Position numbers and translations under genes: made by a program. From Flavobacterium magnum (GTDB lineage: Bacteria > Bacteroidota > Bacteroidia > Flavobacteriales > Flavobacteriaceae): a stretch of DNA of 64,000 nucleotides. Of this stretch, positions 37,637 through 46,960 are shown in pieces. Under the pieces are notes generated by a model. It worked only from the letters and a program-made list of their open reading frames with translations. It did no database searches and was not told where the DNA came from. The stretch is taken from positions 1,426,001 through 1,490,000 of the forward strand of contig NZ_CP028811.1 of assembly GCF_003055625.1 (NCBI RefSeq). Direction: 5' to 3'. Positions within the stretch are counted from its first letter, which is position 1; the number at the start of each line of letters is the position of its first letter.

Positions 37637-38410
37637 ATGAACATGATGCACAAAATTAGCATAAACCTGCTGTTCCTGAGACTGTCATTTTTTCTTCTGC
37701 TGTTCACAGGCTGCCAGGACACGCATGATAAGGCCAGGGATTTTGTAGACGATTACAACGCTTTGGCGCCGAAAATGGCGACGCAGAACCTGCAATCGAC
37801 AATAGCCGAGTTGCGTCCTGACAATAGTATACGCATCGTCATGGTGTCGGATATGGCCCAAAACGAAGATGCGAGGGCTACCATGCAACAGGCTATGCCT
37901 GCAATCATGACGGAAGTCCTTGGCAGGATCAGTACGTTTAATGAGTTGATAGCGGAAGGTGTTACATTTAAAGTAGAATACCGTGCTAACGACAATTCAG
38001 TGCTGGCGGCTACGGTACTGGATTCAGCTTCGGTTCAGAACATAAAAGCTAAAAGCGAAAAGGCGTCGACGGGCGGTTACGGCACCACAAACCGCGAGGC
38101 ACAGGAAATGCTGGCGTTAGTCAACAAGACATTACCCATCCGGGATGAGAAAGCCGGAACCACGGTAACAAAAATAGATATCGTAGGGCAGGAACTCGTT
38201 TATTTCGTAGACATCGATAACGAATTGAGACTGGCCTTAAAAGATCCTGGCGCGCTGGCCGTGATGAAAAAAGAGATCGGCCGCAATCCGCAACTCAGGG
38301 GTTTCCTGCAGATGGGCAAAGGCTATGGCATCAGGAGGATCAGGTTTAAATATGCCAATGCAGGCCACACCGTCGCCGAAGTGGTTTTGGATGAATCCGA
38401 GATACAGTAA
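37637..38410 (+). CDS. Lipoprotein of unknown function
   Basis: About 257 residues from ATG 37637. A hydrophobic segment ends in lipobox LFTGC (Cys26). The mature part is helix-rich at first (about 27-110) and ends in a mixed region with RRIRFKYANAGHTVAEVVLDE. No catalytic motif was recognised. Upstream in-frame codons to 37565 are rejected because they place a non-signal stretch before the lipobox. The glycosyltransferase gene follows after 6 nt, so the two may be co-transcribed. Confidence 0.75.
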   Translation: MNMMHKISINLLFLRLSFFLLLFTGCQDTHDKARDFVDDYNALAPKMATQNLQSTIAELRPDNSIRIVMVSDMAQNEDARATMQQAMPAIMTEVLGRISTFNELIAEGVTFKVEYRANDNSVLAATVLDSASVQNIKAKSEKASTGGYGTTNREAQEMLALVNKTLPIRDEKAGTTVTKIDIVGQELVYFVDIDNELRLALKDPGALAVMKKEIGRNPQLRGFLQMGKGYGIRRIRFKYANAGHTVAEVVLDESEIQ

Positions 38411-38416
38411 ACGCTG

Positions 38417-39673
38417 ATGGATACAATGCCGAAAAAATTGCTCATCATCGGTCTGGTATGGCCTGAATCCAATTCGTCTGCAGCCGGAAGCCGAATGATG
38501 CAACTGGTTCGGCTGTTCCTGGACCATGGCATGCAAATCGTTTTTGGAAGTGCGGCTCAGCAGGGTGAATTTTCCGATTGGCTCGAACTGCCCGGCCTGA
38601 CTACGCGCCAGTTGCAGCTCAACGACAGTAGTTTTGATGACTTCGTCACCGCATATAACCCGGATATGGTTTTGTTCGACCGATTCGTGAGCGAAGAGCA
38701 ATTCGGCTGGCGTGTCGCAGCGCAGTGTCCGGATGCCTTACGCGTGTTAGATACCGAAGATTTGCATTGCCTTCGGCTGGCAAGGCAGCATGCCGTAAAA
38801 CAGCAACGCATGTTCACCGAAGACGATTTGTTTTCGGACACGGCAAAAAGGGAAATCTCTGCAATTTTGCGTTGTGATTTGTCGCTGATCATTTCGGAAT
38901 ATGAAATGAAAATCTTAACGGAGGTTTTCAAAATTGATCCCGCACTGTTGTTTTATCTGCCTTTCCTGCAGGATCTGCGAAAGGGCGATCTATTTAAAAC
39001 GTGGCCTGCCTATGAGCAGCGATCGGGATTTATGTTTATAGGGAATTTTTACCATGAGCCGAACAAAGATGCAGTCAGGTATCTCAAAGAACAGGTTTGG
39101 CCACAAATTAGGGTAAAAATGCCGGAAGCTGTTATATCGATATATGGTGCATACGTGCCTGCAATGATACAACAGATGCACCAGCCTGACTCGGGATTTC
39201 TTATCATGGGTCGGGTCGCCTCGGCAGAAGCAGCAATAAAGTCGGCGAAGGTAATGCTGGCCCCACTGCGTTTCGGCGCAGGATTGAAAGGGAAGTTGCT
39301 TGAGGCGATGCTTTATGGTACGCCGACGGTAACAACAAGCGTCGGAGCTGAAGGAATGCAGCATGAATGCCTGTGGAATGGCCTGGTTGCGGATGACAAT
39401 CCCGAACAAATCGCCAATGCCGCCGTACAGCTTTACAACGATACCCTGCTATGGACCGCAGCACAAAGTCAGGGAGCGTTCATCCTGGCAGCAAAGTTTG
39501 ATAGGGCACTGTATGAAAGTCGCTTTATAAATCATATATCGCTTGTAATCAGCGGTATAAAAAAGCATCGGCGCAATAATTTTATCGGATCGGTGTTATC
39601 ATATAACGCCTTTTTGGCCACTAAATACCTGTCACGCTGGATTGAGGAAAAGAATAAAAGCAATTATCAATAA
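38417..39673 (+). CDS. Glycosyltransferase of the GT-B fold (group 1)
   Basis: 418 residues. The N-terminal half starts LLIIGLVWPESNSSAAGSRM, a usual group 1 Gly/Ser-rich nucleotide-sugar enzyme start. The C-terminal half has GFMFIGNFYHEPNKDAVRYL, ISIYGAYVP, LAPLRFGAGLKGKLLEAMLYGTPTVTTSVGAEGM, the classic donor-site GxGxKxKxxEAMxxGxPVVxTxxGxEG pattern. Start ATG 38417 or the ATG 9 nt later. Acceptor unknown; it probably acts on surface polysaccharide. Confidence 0.85.
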   Translation: MDTMPKKLLIIGLVWPESNSSAAGSRMMQLVRLFLDHGMQIVFGSAAQQGEFSDWLELPGLTTRQLQLNDSSFDDFVTAYNPDMVLFDRFVSEEQFGWRVAAQCPDALRVLDTEDLHCLRLARQHAVKQQRMFTEDDLFSDTAKREISAILRCDLSLIISEYEMKILTEVFKIDPALLFYLPFLQDLRKGDLFKTWPAYEQRSGFMFIGNFYHEPNKDAVRYLKEQVWPQIRVKMPEAVISIYGAYVPAMIQQMHQPDSGFLIMGRVASAEAAIKSAKVMLAPLRFGAGLKGKLLEAMLYGTPTVTTSVGAEGMQHECLWNGLVADDNPEQIANAAVQLYNDTLLWTAAQSQGAFILAAKFDRALYESRFINHISLVISGIKKHRRNNFIGSVLSYNAFLATKYLSRWIEEKNKSNYQ

Positions 39674-39743
39674 AAATACATGAGCTTGTCGGAGAAACTA
39701 TTTTGATTGCCAGCAATTTATCGCGCTGAATAATTTAAAATAG

Positions 39744-39752
39744 TATATTTGC
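39744..39752 (+). promoter_or_regulatory. -7 box of the T9SS type B gene
   Basis: TATATTTGC fits the -7 consensus; no TTG at the usual distance. The predicted leader is about 60 nt. Confidence 0.55.
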
Positions 39753-39816
39753 CTGATAGCTTAATGGTTTTAGCCTCTATTCCCCAGAGATTAAAGCCAT
39801 CCCCAAGGACCTACAT

Positions 39817-42800
39817 ATGAAATTCAGGATACTCTATATTGTCTTCTTCATGGCAATGGCAGGTTACGCACAATTGCCTGCGTTTACTTTGCAGGTTGAA
39901 CCTGTCAACATGACCTGTGACAACAATGGCGGGGTAAACCTGACCCCGGGCAACCTCACTCCGCTGGCAATATTGACTTACAACATCTACCTGTTACCCA
40001 ACGAGAACACGCCTGTCGCGACGTTCAACAACAACAATTATATTGGTCTGGGCGTCGGGAATTACAAAGTGAAGGCACAGCAGGTTTTAGGCACCGATGT
40101 GTCGCCCATAATTGAAATACCCTTTGCGATCAGCAATGTTTTTGAAGAAACCGTAATCAGTGTCAGTCAATTGCCTGTCGGGGCCTGTGATGCGTTTGGA
40201 ACCGCAGAAGTTACCGTATCGCAGGGGTCAGGCCCTTTTTTTTACCAGGCCATCACCAATGGCGTACCAAGCACACCCCAAACCTCCAACCTGCTCCAAC
40301 TGCCCGCAGGTGAGCATAACATACGCGTTATCGATGTATGCGGAAACGGCAAAGTAAAAACCATCACAATAATCTTAACGTCAAATGACCTGTCCATCGG
40401 CAGTACGGTGGTCCCTCCGATTGCCACATCCTGCACCACTATGGTGATCAATAACGAAGTGACGCCTTCTTCGGGCGACATTTACTATCCTGTGAAAGCG
40501 ACGTACACCGTATACTACCCATCAGGGACGCAGGTGGTCGAACAAGTGTTTCCGACGGGAGCCCCGGATTCGCTGCCGTTGACGCTAACCGTGCCTGTGG
40601 GAAACATTCCCTATACCTATGATTTGGTAATTTCGGATGACTGCGGGCATGTATTTTCAAGTCCGGGCAATGAAATCAACCCAAACCCAAACGTTACCAT
40701 CAATGAAACGCCAAATGAATGTGGTGAAAAATACATTACCGTGGCTGTTTCCAATGTGATGCCTCCTTACACCATGAATTTTGATGTCTTCCCCACCGGT
40801 TTTGATGCGGGGGCATTAAATCCTGCCTACCTCAGTCCTTTAGATGGCAATACACTGTCATTGACATTTGGCAGTGACACCAATCCAGTGCCTTTTGGAA
40901 ATTACCATGTGACTATTTCAGACGCTTGTGGCAGGACGGGCGAGTTCGGCAAGGAAGTGAAGAAAGATGAATATCAGGCGGTGGCTAATGTTGTGGATGC
41001 AACCTGCAACACACCCGCGAAAATCGAACTGCGCATAGAGCCGGGACGAAAAATCAAGACAGCCTCAGTCACCGTCGCACCCCCTGACTATGTCGCGACG
41101 CATCCGCTGCCTTTTAACGTCTCGCCGGCGGTGCCTCAGGAAAACACATTTGTGTTTAACGCTTCACCCGGCCATTACGAATTTAGTCTGGTCGACGTAT
41201 GTGACTTTCCATATACCGCTTCCGCAGATGTCAATTCGTTTACGGGAGGCGACGCCCGCCTGCTGGTCAACCCTCGCCCCAGCTGCGATGCCGGAGGATC
41301 ATTGCGGGTACGCTCGCCAAACGGTGGGGGCTTAGTGACGTTGACCATGATTTCCGCCCCTGATGCATTTGGCCAGGCCATGCCGTTTGACCTCACGGGT
41401 TTCCTATCACCGACAGGAGTTTATTTCAACCCATCGATTCCCGCAGGGGAATACGATTTTGTAGGGGTGGATGCCTGCGGGGCTACCCTCACGCTGGCCA
41501 ATCCGGTGCAGGTTGAAGGTTACGATTCCGGAACCGATAACTTTACCGTAGACCCAAATTGCGGCACATTCAGCCTCAGCCTTCACGACAATAGCAACAT
41601 AACCGGCAGCTATTTTCTCCAGAAAAAGAATCCGACGACCGGACTGTACGAGCACCCTGTTACCGGCGTCGTTTATCCCGATTTGACGGTGCCAACCGCT
41701 GACAATTCGATTCAGCTGAACAATAATACCACCATGTTCGACATCGACAATACAGGGACTTTCCGTATTGCAAAAGTATATCAGTCTTTCGGTGCAAACG
41801 GCAGTGTCGTCTGCTTTGATTATTACCCCGATTTTGTGTTTTCCGGTGAACTCGAAATTTTGGAATCGTATTCGCTGGATTGTGAAGACGGCAACGGACC
41901 CGGAAGCGTATTCATCGATGTGGTTGGGGTGCCGCCATACATCTACAGGATAAAGGAAAAAAACGGGCAGGCGTTCGTTCTTGAGAATGGCACGGACGCC
42001 ATTTTCCAGGGATTGGAGCCTGCATTGTATAAATTCGAAGTAGAAGATTCATGCGGGCGCCTTGAAACTACGACAATCAACGTTGCCACCCTGCAGCCGC
42101 TGGTTCACGCTACGCCCCCCGGAACCAATGGTGGACCCGGTGAGCTGTCATATTGTAGCGACACCAATGAGACCAAGCACATCTTTGACCTGACCGCGTT
42201 TAATACGGAAATCCTCGGGAACCAGCCCGCAGATTTGTACACGATTACCTACCACGTATCTGAAGCCGATGCGCGTAGCGGCGATAACCGCATTACTACT
42301 GATCCAACCCAGTATGAAAACACCTCAAATCCGCAGACGATCTGGGCTCGTGTAGTACAGAATAACATTTCGCTCTGCTATGACTACACCTCGTTCAGGC
42401 TGGTCGTGGGTACACAGCCCATCCTTACGATCCTCCCTGACATTTACCTTTGTGAAGGTGACGAACAACGGGTTTTCGCCGATGACGGTTACGACGCCTA
42501 TGAATGGTCAACCGGCGCCACGACACGCTACCTCGACGTCGATACGCCAGGAACTTACACCGTAACCGTAAAGAACGTTTACGGCAGTTCGGTATGTTCA
42601 GCCACGCAGAACATTACGGTTTCCAATACCGAAAGTGCCCATATTGATGCTATCGACATCCGGGACTGGACCGATGAGGATAACGGCTTTACGATGCATG
42701 TGAGTGGTGACGGCGATTATGTGTACTCGATTGACGGGCGAAATTATCAGGCCGATCCCACGTTCACCGGACTTGAGCCCGGCGTTTACACGGTTGACGT

Positions 42801-43104
42801 GAAAGACCTTCACGGCTGTCCGGGTGTGCGCAAGGACGTGCTGATCCTGAATTACCCAAAATTCTTCACGCCAAATGGCGATGGCCATAATGATACCTGG
42901 AAGATTAAAAATTCCGTGTTTGAACCCGGAATGAAGACCTACATCTTTGACCGATACGGTAAACTCATCACCGGGTTGGAATATGACAGCCCCGGGTGGG
43001 ATGGTACGTATAATGGCCGTCCGTTGCCGTCAACCGACTATTGGTTTATGGTGGAGCGGCTTGACGGTAAAGTCCATCGCGGGCATTTCTCTATGAAGCG
43101 TTAA
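39817..43104 (+). CDS. Giant surface protein with T9SS type B sorting domain
   Basis: 1095 residues. A signal peptide (1-18, GYAQ) is followed by repeating modules of about 95 residues, each ending in a D-x-C motif: Cys175, 276, 371, 462, 554 and 746, the last step being two periods. The C-terminus has the gliding-motility-associated (type B) sorting domain: YPKFFTPNGDGHNDTWKI, IFDRYGKLI, GWDGTYNGRPLPSTDYWF. It is exported by the type IX system and displayed on the cell surface, probably as an adhesin related to SprB-like proteins. It overlaps the convergent LysE-like gene by 4 nt. Confidence 0.9.
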   Translation: MKFRILYIVFFMAMAGYAQLPAFTLQVEPVNMTCDNNGGVNLTPGNLTPLAILTYNIYLLPNENTPVATFNNNNYIGLGVGNYKVKAQQVLGTDVSPIIEIPFAISNVFEETVISVSQLPVGACDAFGTAEVTVSQGSGPFFYQAITNGVPSTPQTSNLLQLPAGEHNIRVIDVCGNGKVKTITIILTSNDLSIGSTVVPPIATSCTTMVINNEVTPSSGDIYYPVKATYTVYYPSGTQVVEQVFPTGAPDSLPLTLTVPVGNIPYTYDLVISDDCGHVFSSPGNEINPNPNVTINETPNECGEKYITVAVSNVMPPYTMNFDVFPTGFDAGALNPAYLSPLDGNTLSLTFGSDTNPVPFGNYHVTISDACGRTGEFGKEVKKDEYQAVANVVDATCNTPAKIELRIEPGRKIKTASVTVAPPDYVATHPLPFNVSPAVPQENTFVFNASPGHYEFSLVDVCDFPYTASADVNSFTGGDARLLVNPRPSCDAGGSLRVRSPNGGGLVTLTMISAPDAFGQAMPFDLTGFLSPTGVYFNPSIPAGEYDFVGVDACGATLTLANPVQVEGYDSGTDNFTVDPNCGTFSLSLHDNSNITGSYFLQKKNPTTGLYEHPVTGVVYPDLTVPTADNSIQLNNNTTMFDIDNTGTFRIAKVYQSFGANGSVVCFDYYPDFVFSGELEILESYSLDCEDGNGPGSVFIDVVGVPPYIYRIKEKNGQAFVLENGTDAIFQGLEPALYKFEVEDSCGRLETTTINVATLQPLVHATPPGTNGGPGELSYCSDTNETKHIFDLTAFNTEILGNQPADLYTITYHVSEADARSGDNRITTDPTQYENTSNPQTIWARVVQNNISLCYDYTSFRLVVGTQPILTILPDIYLCEGDEQRVFADDGYDAYEWSTGATTRYLDVDTPGTYTVTVKNVYGSSVCSATQNITVSNTESAHIDAIDIRDWTDEDNGFTMHVSGDGDYVYSIDGRNYQADPTFTGLEPGVYTVDVKDLHGCPGVRKDVLILNYPKFFTPNGDGHNDTWKIKNSVFEPGMKTYIFDRYGKLITGLEYDSPGWDGTYNGRPLPSTDYWFMVERLDGKVHRGHFSMKR

Positions 43105-43757
43105 TCGCGTAACGGCTTTTTCCGGAGGTATTTTTTCCAGAACTTATACGCCTGCAGCAGGCCCATGCCAAGGAACAGCAATGGGATCACGCCAGACATC
43201 AGGTAGTCGGAAACAAAATCATTTTTTTTAGTCAGCCAGTCCAGGCAGAGTATCAGCGTAAGCATCCCTGAAAAAGTGCCAGCCAGTGTACCGGTGAGGT
43301 AAACATATCGGCCCGACTGTTGTACAGAGATGTATCGGGCATTGATCAGGTACAGGTTCCACGCGGTCCAAAACGGTATCTGGATAAAATTGAGGCTGCT
43401 GTATTTGACGCCGGTCCAGAACGGGGAATAATCATCGGCGAGCCGGAACACAGCTGCTGAAGCGCCGCTGTCCTTGTGCGCGGCATAAAACGACCACGCC
43501 AGCAGGAACATGAAAAATATTGAAAACAGTTCAATGTACTTAATCAGTTTTTTATTGTGCATCAGCCTGTCTGCGAAAACCAAAGTGGCATAAATCACGA
43601 CGGCTTCGATAATGATAACACCAAGCAGGTAAACGCAGACGCTTTCAATGCCTGATTTTTGATGTACATCGTAACCAATGACATTGAGATAACCCAATGG
43701 AATCGATCCGATGAAGCTCACTAAAAAACCGGCAATGATGTTTTTCAGCGCTTTCAT
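43101..43757 (-). CDS. LysE-family-like membrane transporter
   Basis: 218 residues with about six membrane segments (for example 5-25, 38-62, 72-92, 120-140, 150-172 and 187-205). The N-terminus FLVSFIGSIPLGYLNVIGYDV matches the LysE/RhtB amino acid exporter family start. It ends the minus-strand operon that begins with the YHS gene and follows the ATP-grasp gene by 3 nt. Substrate unknown. Confidence 0.75.
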   Translation of the reverse strand: MKALKNIIAGFLVSFIGSIPLGYLNVIGYDVHQKSGIESVCVYLLGVIIIEAVVIYATLVFADRLMHNKKLIKYIELFSIFFMFLLAWSFYAAHKDSGASAAVFRLADDYSPFWTGVKYSSLNFIQIPFWTAWNLYLINARYISVQQSGRYVYLTGTLAGTFSGMLTLILCLDWLTKKNDFVSDYLMSGVIPLLFLGMGLLQAYKFWKKYLRKKPLRD

Positions 43758-43760
43758 CGG

Positions 43761-44795
43761 TTAGAAATTGACGATTTTTTTACTATGCAGGTTATGCAGG
43801 CGGTACTCGGCCATGCCTTTCTTGTGGGTCAGATACGGTACGCCTTTGCGGTGGTTTTCAACGCTGATTTCATACATATACCGGATGTGCCTGCTGAGTT
43901 CTTTCCAGGCGAAGAACAGCGAATGCCCGGGATCATAGATATGGGTGGGTTCGCTTGCGGCGCCGTTCAATTCGACAATTGAAAATTTCTCGCCTCGCTC
44001 CAATGCTTCGAGGGAGTCATACATCAGGTCGATACGCCCAAAGTAAAATCCGTTAATCTGCAGGCAAATCTCGTTCATGACCTGATTCAATGCAGGTGTC
44101 GCCCAGATCGTCCGGTCAATAAATTTGGCGCCTCGCGCGTGGTTTCCGTAAGGTACGAGATTCACTTTTTCGCCGGCCGGCGGAACCTCATCAAGCTTGC
44201 CGCCGTATTCCCTGCGAAGCGATTTCAACTGGAGTTCATAGCGTGGATTCTGCTTAACCAATTCTTCCAGCGTCGATCTTCCATCGCCAGTTACAATGAG
44301 GAATTCCTTCGCGACAATACCGGTAATCCTGCCTTTTTTTTCATGCGGATAACGAACATAAAAGATTCCGATTTCATTTTCATACGGAATCAGGTCCTGT
44401 ACGATACAGTCAAAATCGGCTTTGTGAAGATATGATTCGAGTTCGCCCGGATTGTCAATCTTCTTTACAGCTGATCCGCGCAAACCGATGTCGGGCTTTA
44501 TGATCAGCGGATACTGAATGCCGTGCTTTTCAGTTTGCATGATGGTGTCGGCCAGCGGCATCCCGGCTTTGGCCAGAATGGTCTTTGGATAGTATTGCTG
44601 CGGAATCAGGTCATAAATTTCTTTTTTGGATTCCATCATAAACCCACCGTTAGTAATTGTGGGATTTGCCGCGTTGAAGAAAAAAATGCTGCGTTGGCGC
44701 AGCGCATAATAGGCCCATAAAAAGTAAATCGGAATGTAGACGATATAAAACGGCCAATATTCCCAGTGCAGTATTTTGTGCAATAACAGCCTCAA
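43761..44795 (-). CDS. ATP-grasp family protein, D-alanine-D-alanine ligase-like
   Basis: 344 residues. A hydrophobic N-terminal segment (about 12-32) precedes a catalytic ATP-grasp fold with PLIIKPDIGLRGSAVKK (about 95-112), FYVRYP, GDGRSTLEELV and a metal-binding FSIVELNGAASEPTHIYD near the C-terminus. The typical Mg ligands Glu-x-Asn are present in VELNG. The substrate is unknown; joining two carboxylate/amine groups is the family reaction. Part of the six-gene operon. Confidence 0.8.
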   Translation of the reverse strand: MRLLLHKILHWEYWPFYIVYIPIYFLWAYYALRQRSIFFFNAANPTITNGGFMMESKKEIYDLIPQQYYPKTILAKAGMPLADTIMQTEKHGIQYPLIIKPDIGLRGSAVKKIDNPGELESYLHKADFDCIVQDLIPYENEIGIFYVRYPHEKKGRITGIVAKEFLIVTGDGRSTLEELVKQNPRYELQLKSLRREYGGKLDEVPPAGEKVNLVPYGNHARGAKFIDRTIWATPALNQVMNEICLQINGFYFGRIDLMYDSLEALERGEKFSIVELNGAASEPTHIYDPGHSLFFAWKELSRHIRYMYEISVENHRKGVPYLTHKKGMAEYRLHNLHSKKIVNF

Positions 44796-44805
44796 TAGTC
44801 AGGAT

Positions 44806-45510
44806 TTAGCGGGTGATGAGCCTGTCAAACGTACTTTCGTCAATCAGGTCGGTGTATGTCAGCGACAATTGTTGGTTCTCCACTACGGCCTGCGTAATGC
44901 TCAACGTCTTAAGTTTGCCCTCGCGATTGATTACGAGCCCGTGCTCCGCATTGCCACGCTCTGTATACCGATGGAAATGCAACATATCTGAAGCGGTGAT
45001 TTCAGGCGTTATATTAAGAAAATTATAAAACCAGGCAGCCCTGGTTTCCCGGATTTCCTTAGGATAAAGCGTTGAAGATGACCAGATGTGATTTTTAGAA
45101 CTGTCCAGGTGGAGCGAATCCTTTCTCACACCATCCCAACGCAGTTGATGCAATTCCGAGTGGTAAAAAAGCACAAGTGTAAATGGCTCGACCCGATCCA
45201 AATCGATGGACTCCCAGCTTTTCAGGGGTGAACCACTACCTAAGATGTCAAGTACAATCAAACCGCGGCTCCGGCGGTAGGGTGGCAGGTATTGGTGTTT
45301 TTCCACGGCACCGTTCAGCAGCACGAGGACGTTTGCATTTTGATCTGTCGCAAACCACGTTCCGCCCGCCTTAGGGTCCTTTGGAAACACGAGATCATGG
45401 CCGTTGACGGAATATGCTGCGGGTGGAATAGCCGGCCTTACAACCTGCTCGTCACGGTTTGAAGTGATGATGATCCGGCCGTTGGCATTGACAAAACTTA
45501 CTGTGCACAT
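44806..45510 (-). CDS. NRDE (TANGO2-like) family protein
   Basis: 234 residues. It begins MCTVSF and carries TSNRDE with NRDE at 18-21, the signature of the Ntn-hydrolase-like TANGO2 family; Cys2 would be the nucleophile after Met removal. Further family segments are GTWFATDQNANVLVLLN and SRGLIVLDIL. It overlaps the upstream DinB gene by 13 nt. Reaction unknown. Confidence 0.85.
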   Translation of the reverse strand: MCTVSFVNANGRIIITSNRDEQVVRPAIPPAAYSVNGHDLVFPKDPKAGGTWFATDQNANVLVLLNGAVEKHQYLPPYRRSRGLIVLDILGSGSPLKSWESIDLDRVEPFTLVLFYHSELHQLRWDGVRKDSLHLDSSKNHIWSSSTLYPKEIRETRAAWFYNFLNITPEITASDMLHFHRYTERGNAEHGLVINREGKLKTLSITQAVVENQQLSLTYTDLIDESTFDRLITR

Positions 45511-45986
45511 TGATTGCGGTATTCAATAGTCGAGCGCGCTACCCCGAAATTGGCGTCAATAGTCACCGTTTCACAATCGTGTATCGCGACCTTGATCAGT
45601 GCCTGGTGGTGGATGCAATGTTCCAGATTGTACAGCAATTCACGGAAGTAATTGCTGTCGATAAGGATTTCTTCACCGTCGACAATTTGTTGCAGGCGCA
45701 AGGGTTTGTTCTCTTTATCGAGATTTTTCCGGATGGCGAGCAATGATTCAATCGCAAAGGCGGTGCTGGTCTGGATCAGGATATTTCTTGCTCTTTTGTC
45801 ATAATTCACCAGCCCTGACTCATAATTATTTTCGAGGCATTGGAACATTTCAATGATGTGCCTGGTGTGCTCCCCGATGGTGGCATGACTCAGCGCTTTG
45901 CATTGGTTCGTGTAATCCCTGTCGGAAAGCTGCCGCAGCAATCCAATCATTTCATTAAGGCTATGATGTATTGACGGTATGAGCAT
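45498..45986 (-). CDS. DinB-family protein
   Basis: 162 residues, a four-helix DinB/YfiT-like bundle with possible metal-binding His in TIGEHTRHIIEMF (about 52) and in LEHCIHHQALIK near residue 137. Enzymes of this fold include thiol-dependent transferases, but the substrate here is unknown. Overlapping genes on both sides place it inside the operon. Confidence 0.82.
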   Translation of the reverse strand: MLIPSIHHSLNEMIGLLRQLSDRDYTNQCKALSHATIGEHTRHIIEMFQCLENNYESGLVNYDKRARNILIQTSTAFAIESLLAIRKNLDKENKPLRLQQIVDGEEILIDSNYFRELLYNLEHCIHHQALIKVAIHDCETVTIDANFGVARSTIEYRNQCAQ

Positions 45987-45988
45987 GT

Positions 45989-46378
45989 TTATGTTTTAAA
46001 TCGTAATAGTCCGGGAATTTTCTGCCGGTCCAAATAAATTAATATCGTACTGCAAATAAAGGTTATTACTGCCAGAATAAAAAGTTCCCCGCCATCATTT
46101 TTCACCTCGATTCCCAAAATAAACAGGTGTGAAAGCAGTGCTCCCGCAATCACCGCTGCGGAAAGCAATGCGCCAATGAGTGATGTCGAAGGGATCAAAA
46201 TCAGGATTGCCGCGAAAAGTTCTGCGATCCCTGAACCGATCCTTCCGTAGGGCTCCATGCCCAGCCTGGTGAATATGTACACACTTTCATCGGCAGCGGT
46301 AAATTTAAAAAACAATGTCTGCAGCAGTATGGCTGCCGTTATGATCCTGAGTGTCCAGCTGAAAATCGTCTTTCCCAT
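45989..46378 (-). CDS. DoxX-like membrane protein
   Basis: About 129 residues from ATG 46378 (a GTG at 46384 is an alternative overlapping the upstream stop). Four membrane segments (about 5-22, 48-65, 70-90 and 97-115) match the DoxX-like family. It directly follows the YHS gene in the operon, with 2 nt to the next one. Family roles include redox or quinone-linked membrane functions; none can be assigned here. Confidence 0.78.
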   Translation of the reverse strand: MGKTIFSWTLRIITAAILLQTLFFKFTAADESVYIFTRLGMEPYGRIGSGIAELFAAILILIPSTSLIGALLSAAVIAGALLSHLFILGIEVKNDGGELFILAVITFICSTILIYLDRQKIPGLLRFKT

Positions 46379-46383
46379 GATCA

Positions 46384-46884
46384 CTAATTTATAATTTTGT
46401 TCCAGTTTGCATCCGCCTTTTTCTTGAGGCGGTCTTCGTCCTTGTTCCAGCTTTTCAGCGTATTGTTGAAATAGGCGTTATAAAAAAGATACAATTTGCC
46501 GTCAACAATCTTAAATGTTTCCGGATCAATCTCCACCTTCTTTCCGTAATCGCCCATCGCAAAAGCACACCATCCGCCGTACTGCGGTTCATACGCGGCG
46601 GGTGACTTGAGGAATGCCTCCTTATTGGCCGCCGATGAAAAATTGTACACCACACCCTGGTGCGAAACGGACAACTCTTTTTTGCCTTTGAGCGCCTTGT
46701 TCTGTTTAAAATACGCTACCGGATCATAACCCTGGATGGCAAGCTTTTGCTCGAGGTTAAAGTGTACCGATCTTTTACTTTCGCTTTGCGCAAAACCAAA
46801 ACCGCTGAGCAGCAGCAACGCTATCATCAAGATACGGTTTTTTAACGTAGCGGGTTTCCTTTGTCTGAAAATCATTGTTGTCAT
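46384..46884 (-). CDS. Exported YHS-domain protein
   Basis: 166 residues from ATG 46884. A signal peptide (about 12-32, GFAQ) is followed by a YHS-like domain with GYDPVAYF (52-59), YNFSSAANKEAFLKSP and YGGWCAFAM (102-110). YHS domains are small metal-binding or copper-related modules. Upstream in-frame codons run into the crp gene and are rejected because a -7 box (46908-46916) lies between. First gene of the operon. Confidence 0.85.
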   Translation of the reverse strand: MTTMIFRQRKPATLKNRILMIALLLLSGFGFAQSESKRSVHFNLEQKLAIQGYDPVAYFKQNKALKGKKELSVSHQGVVYNFSSAANKEAFLKSPAAYEPQYGGWCAFAMGDYGKKVEIDPETFKIVDGKLYLFYNAYFNNTLKSWNKDEDRLKKKADANWNKIIN

Positions 46885-46907
46885 AATTTTATATTTAAAT
46901 TGATGCA

Positions 46908-46916
46908 GCAAATGTA
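46908..46916 (-). promoter_or_regulatory. -7 box of the YHS operon
   Basis: TACATTTGC on the minus strand (46916 to 46908), 23 nt before ATG 46884. No TTG at the -33 position. Confidence 0.6.
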
Positions 46917-46937
46917 AATCGACCGGAACGTCCACTT

Positions 46938-46953
46938 TGTCGGATGCCCGACA
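46938..46953. promoter_or_regulatory. Inverted repeat upstream of the YHS promoter
   Basis: TGTCGG (46938-46943) and CCGACA (46948-46953) with a 4-nt centre, directly behind the crp stop codon and just upstream of the -33 position. No T-run follows, so an operator is more likely than a terminator. Confidence 0.4.
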
Positions 46954-46960
46954 CTCGGTG

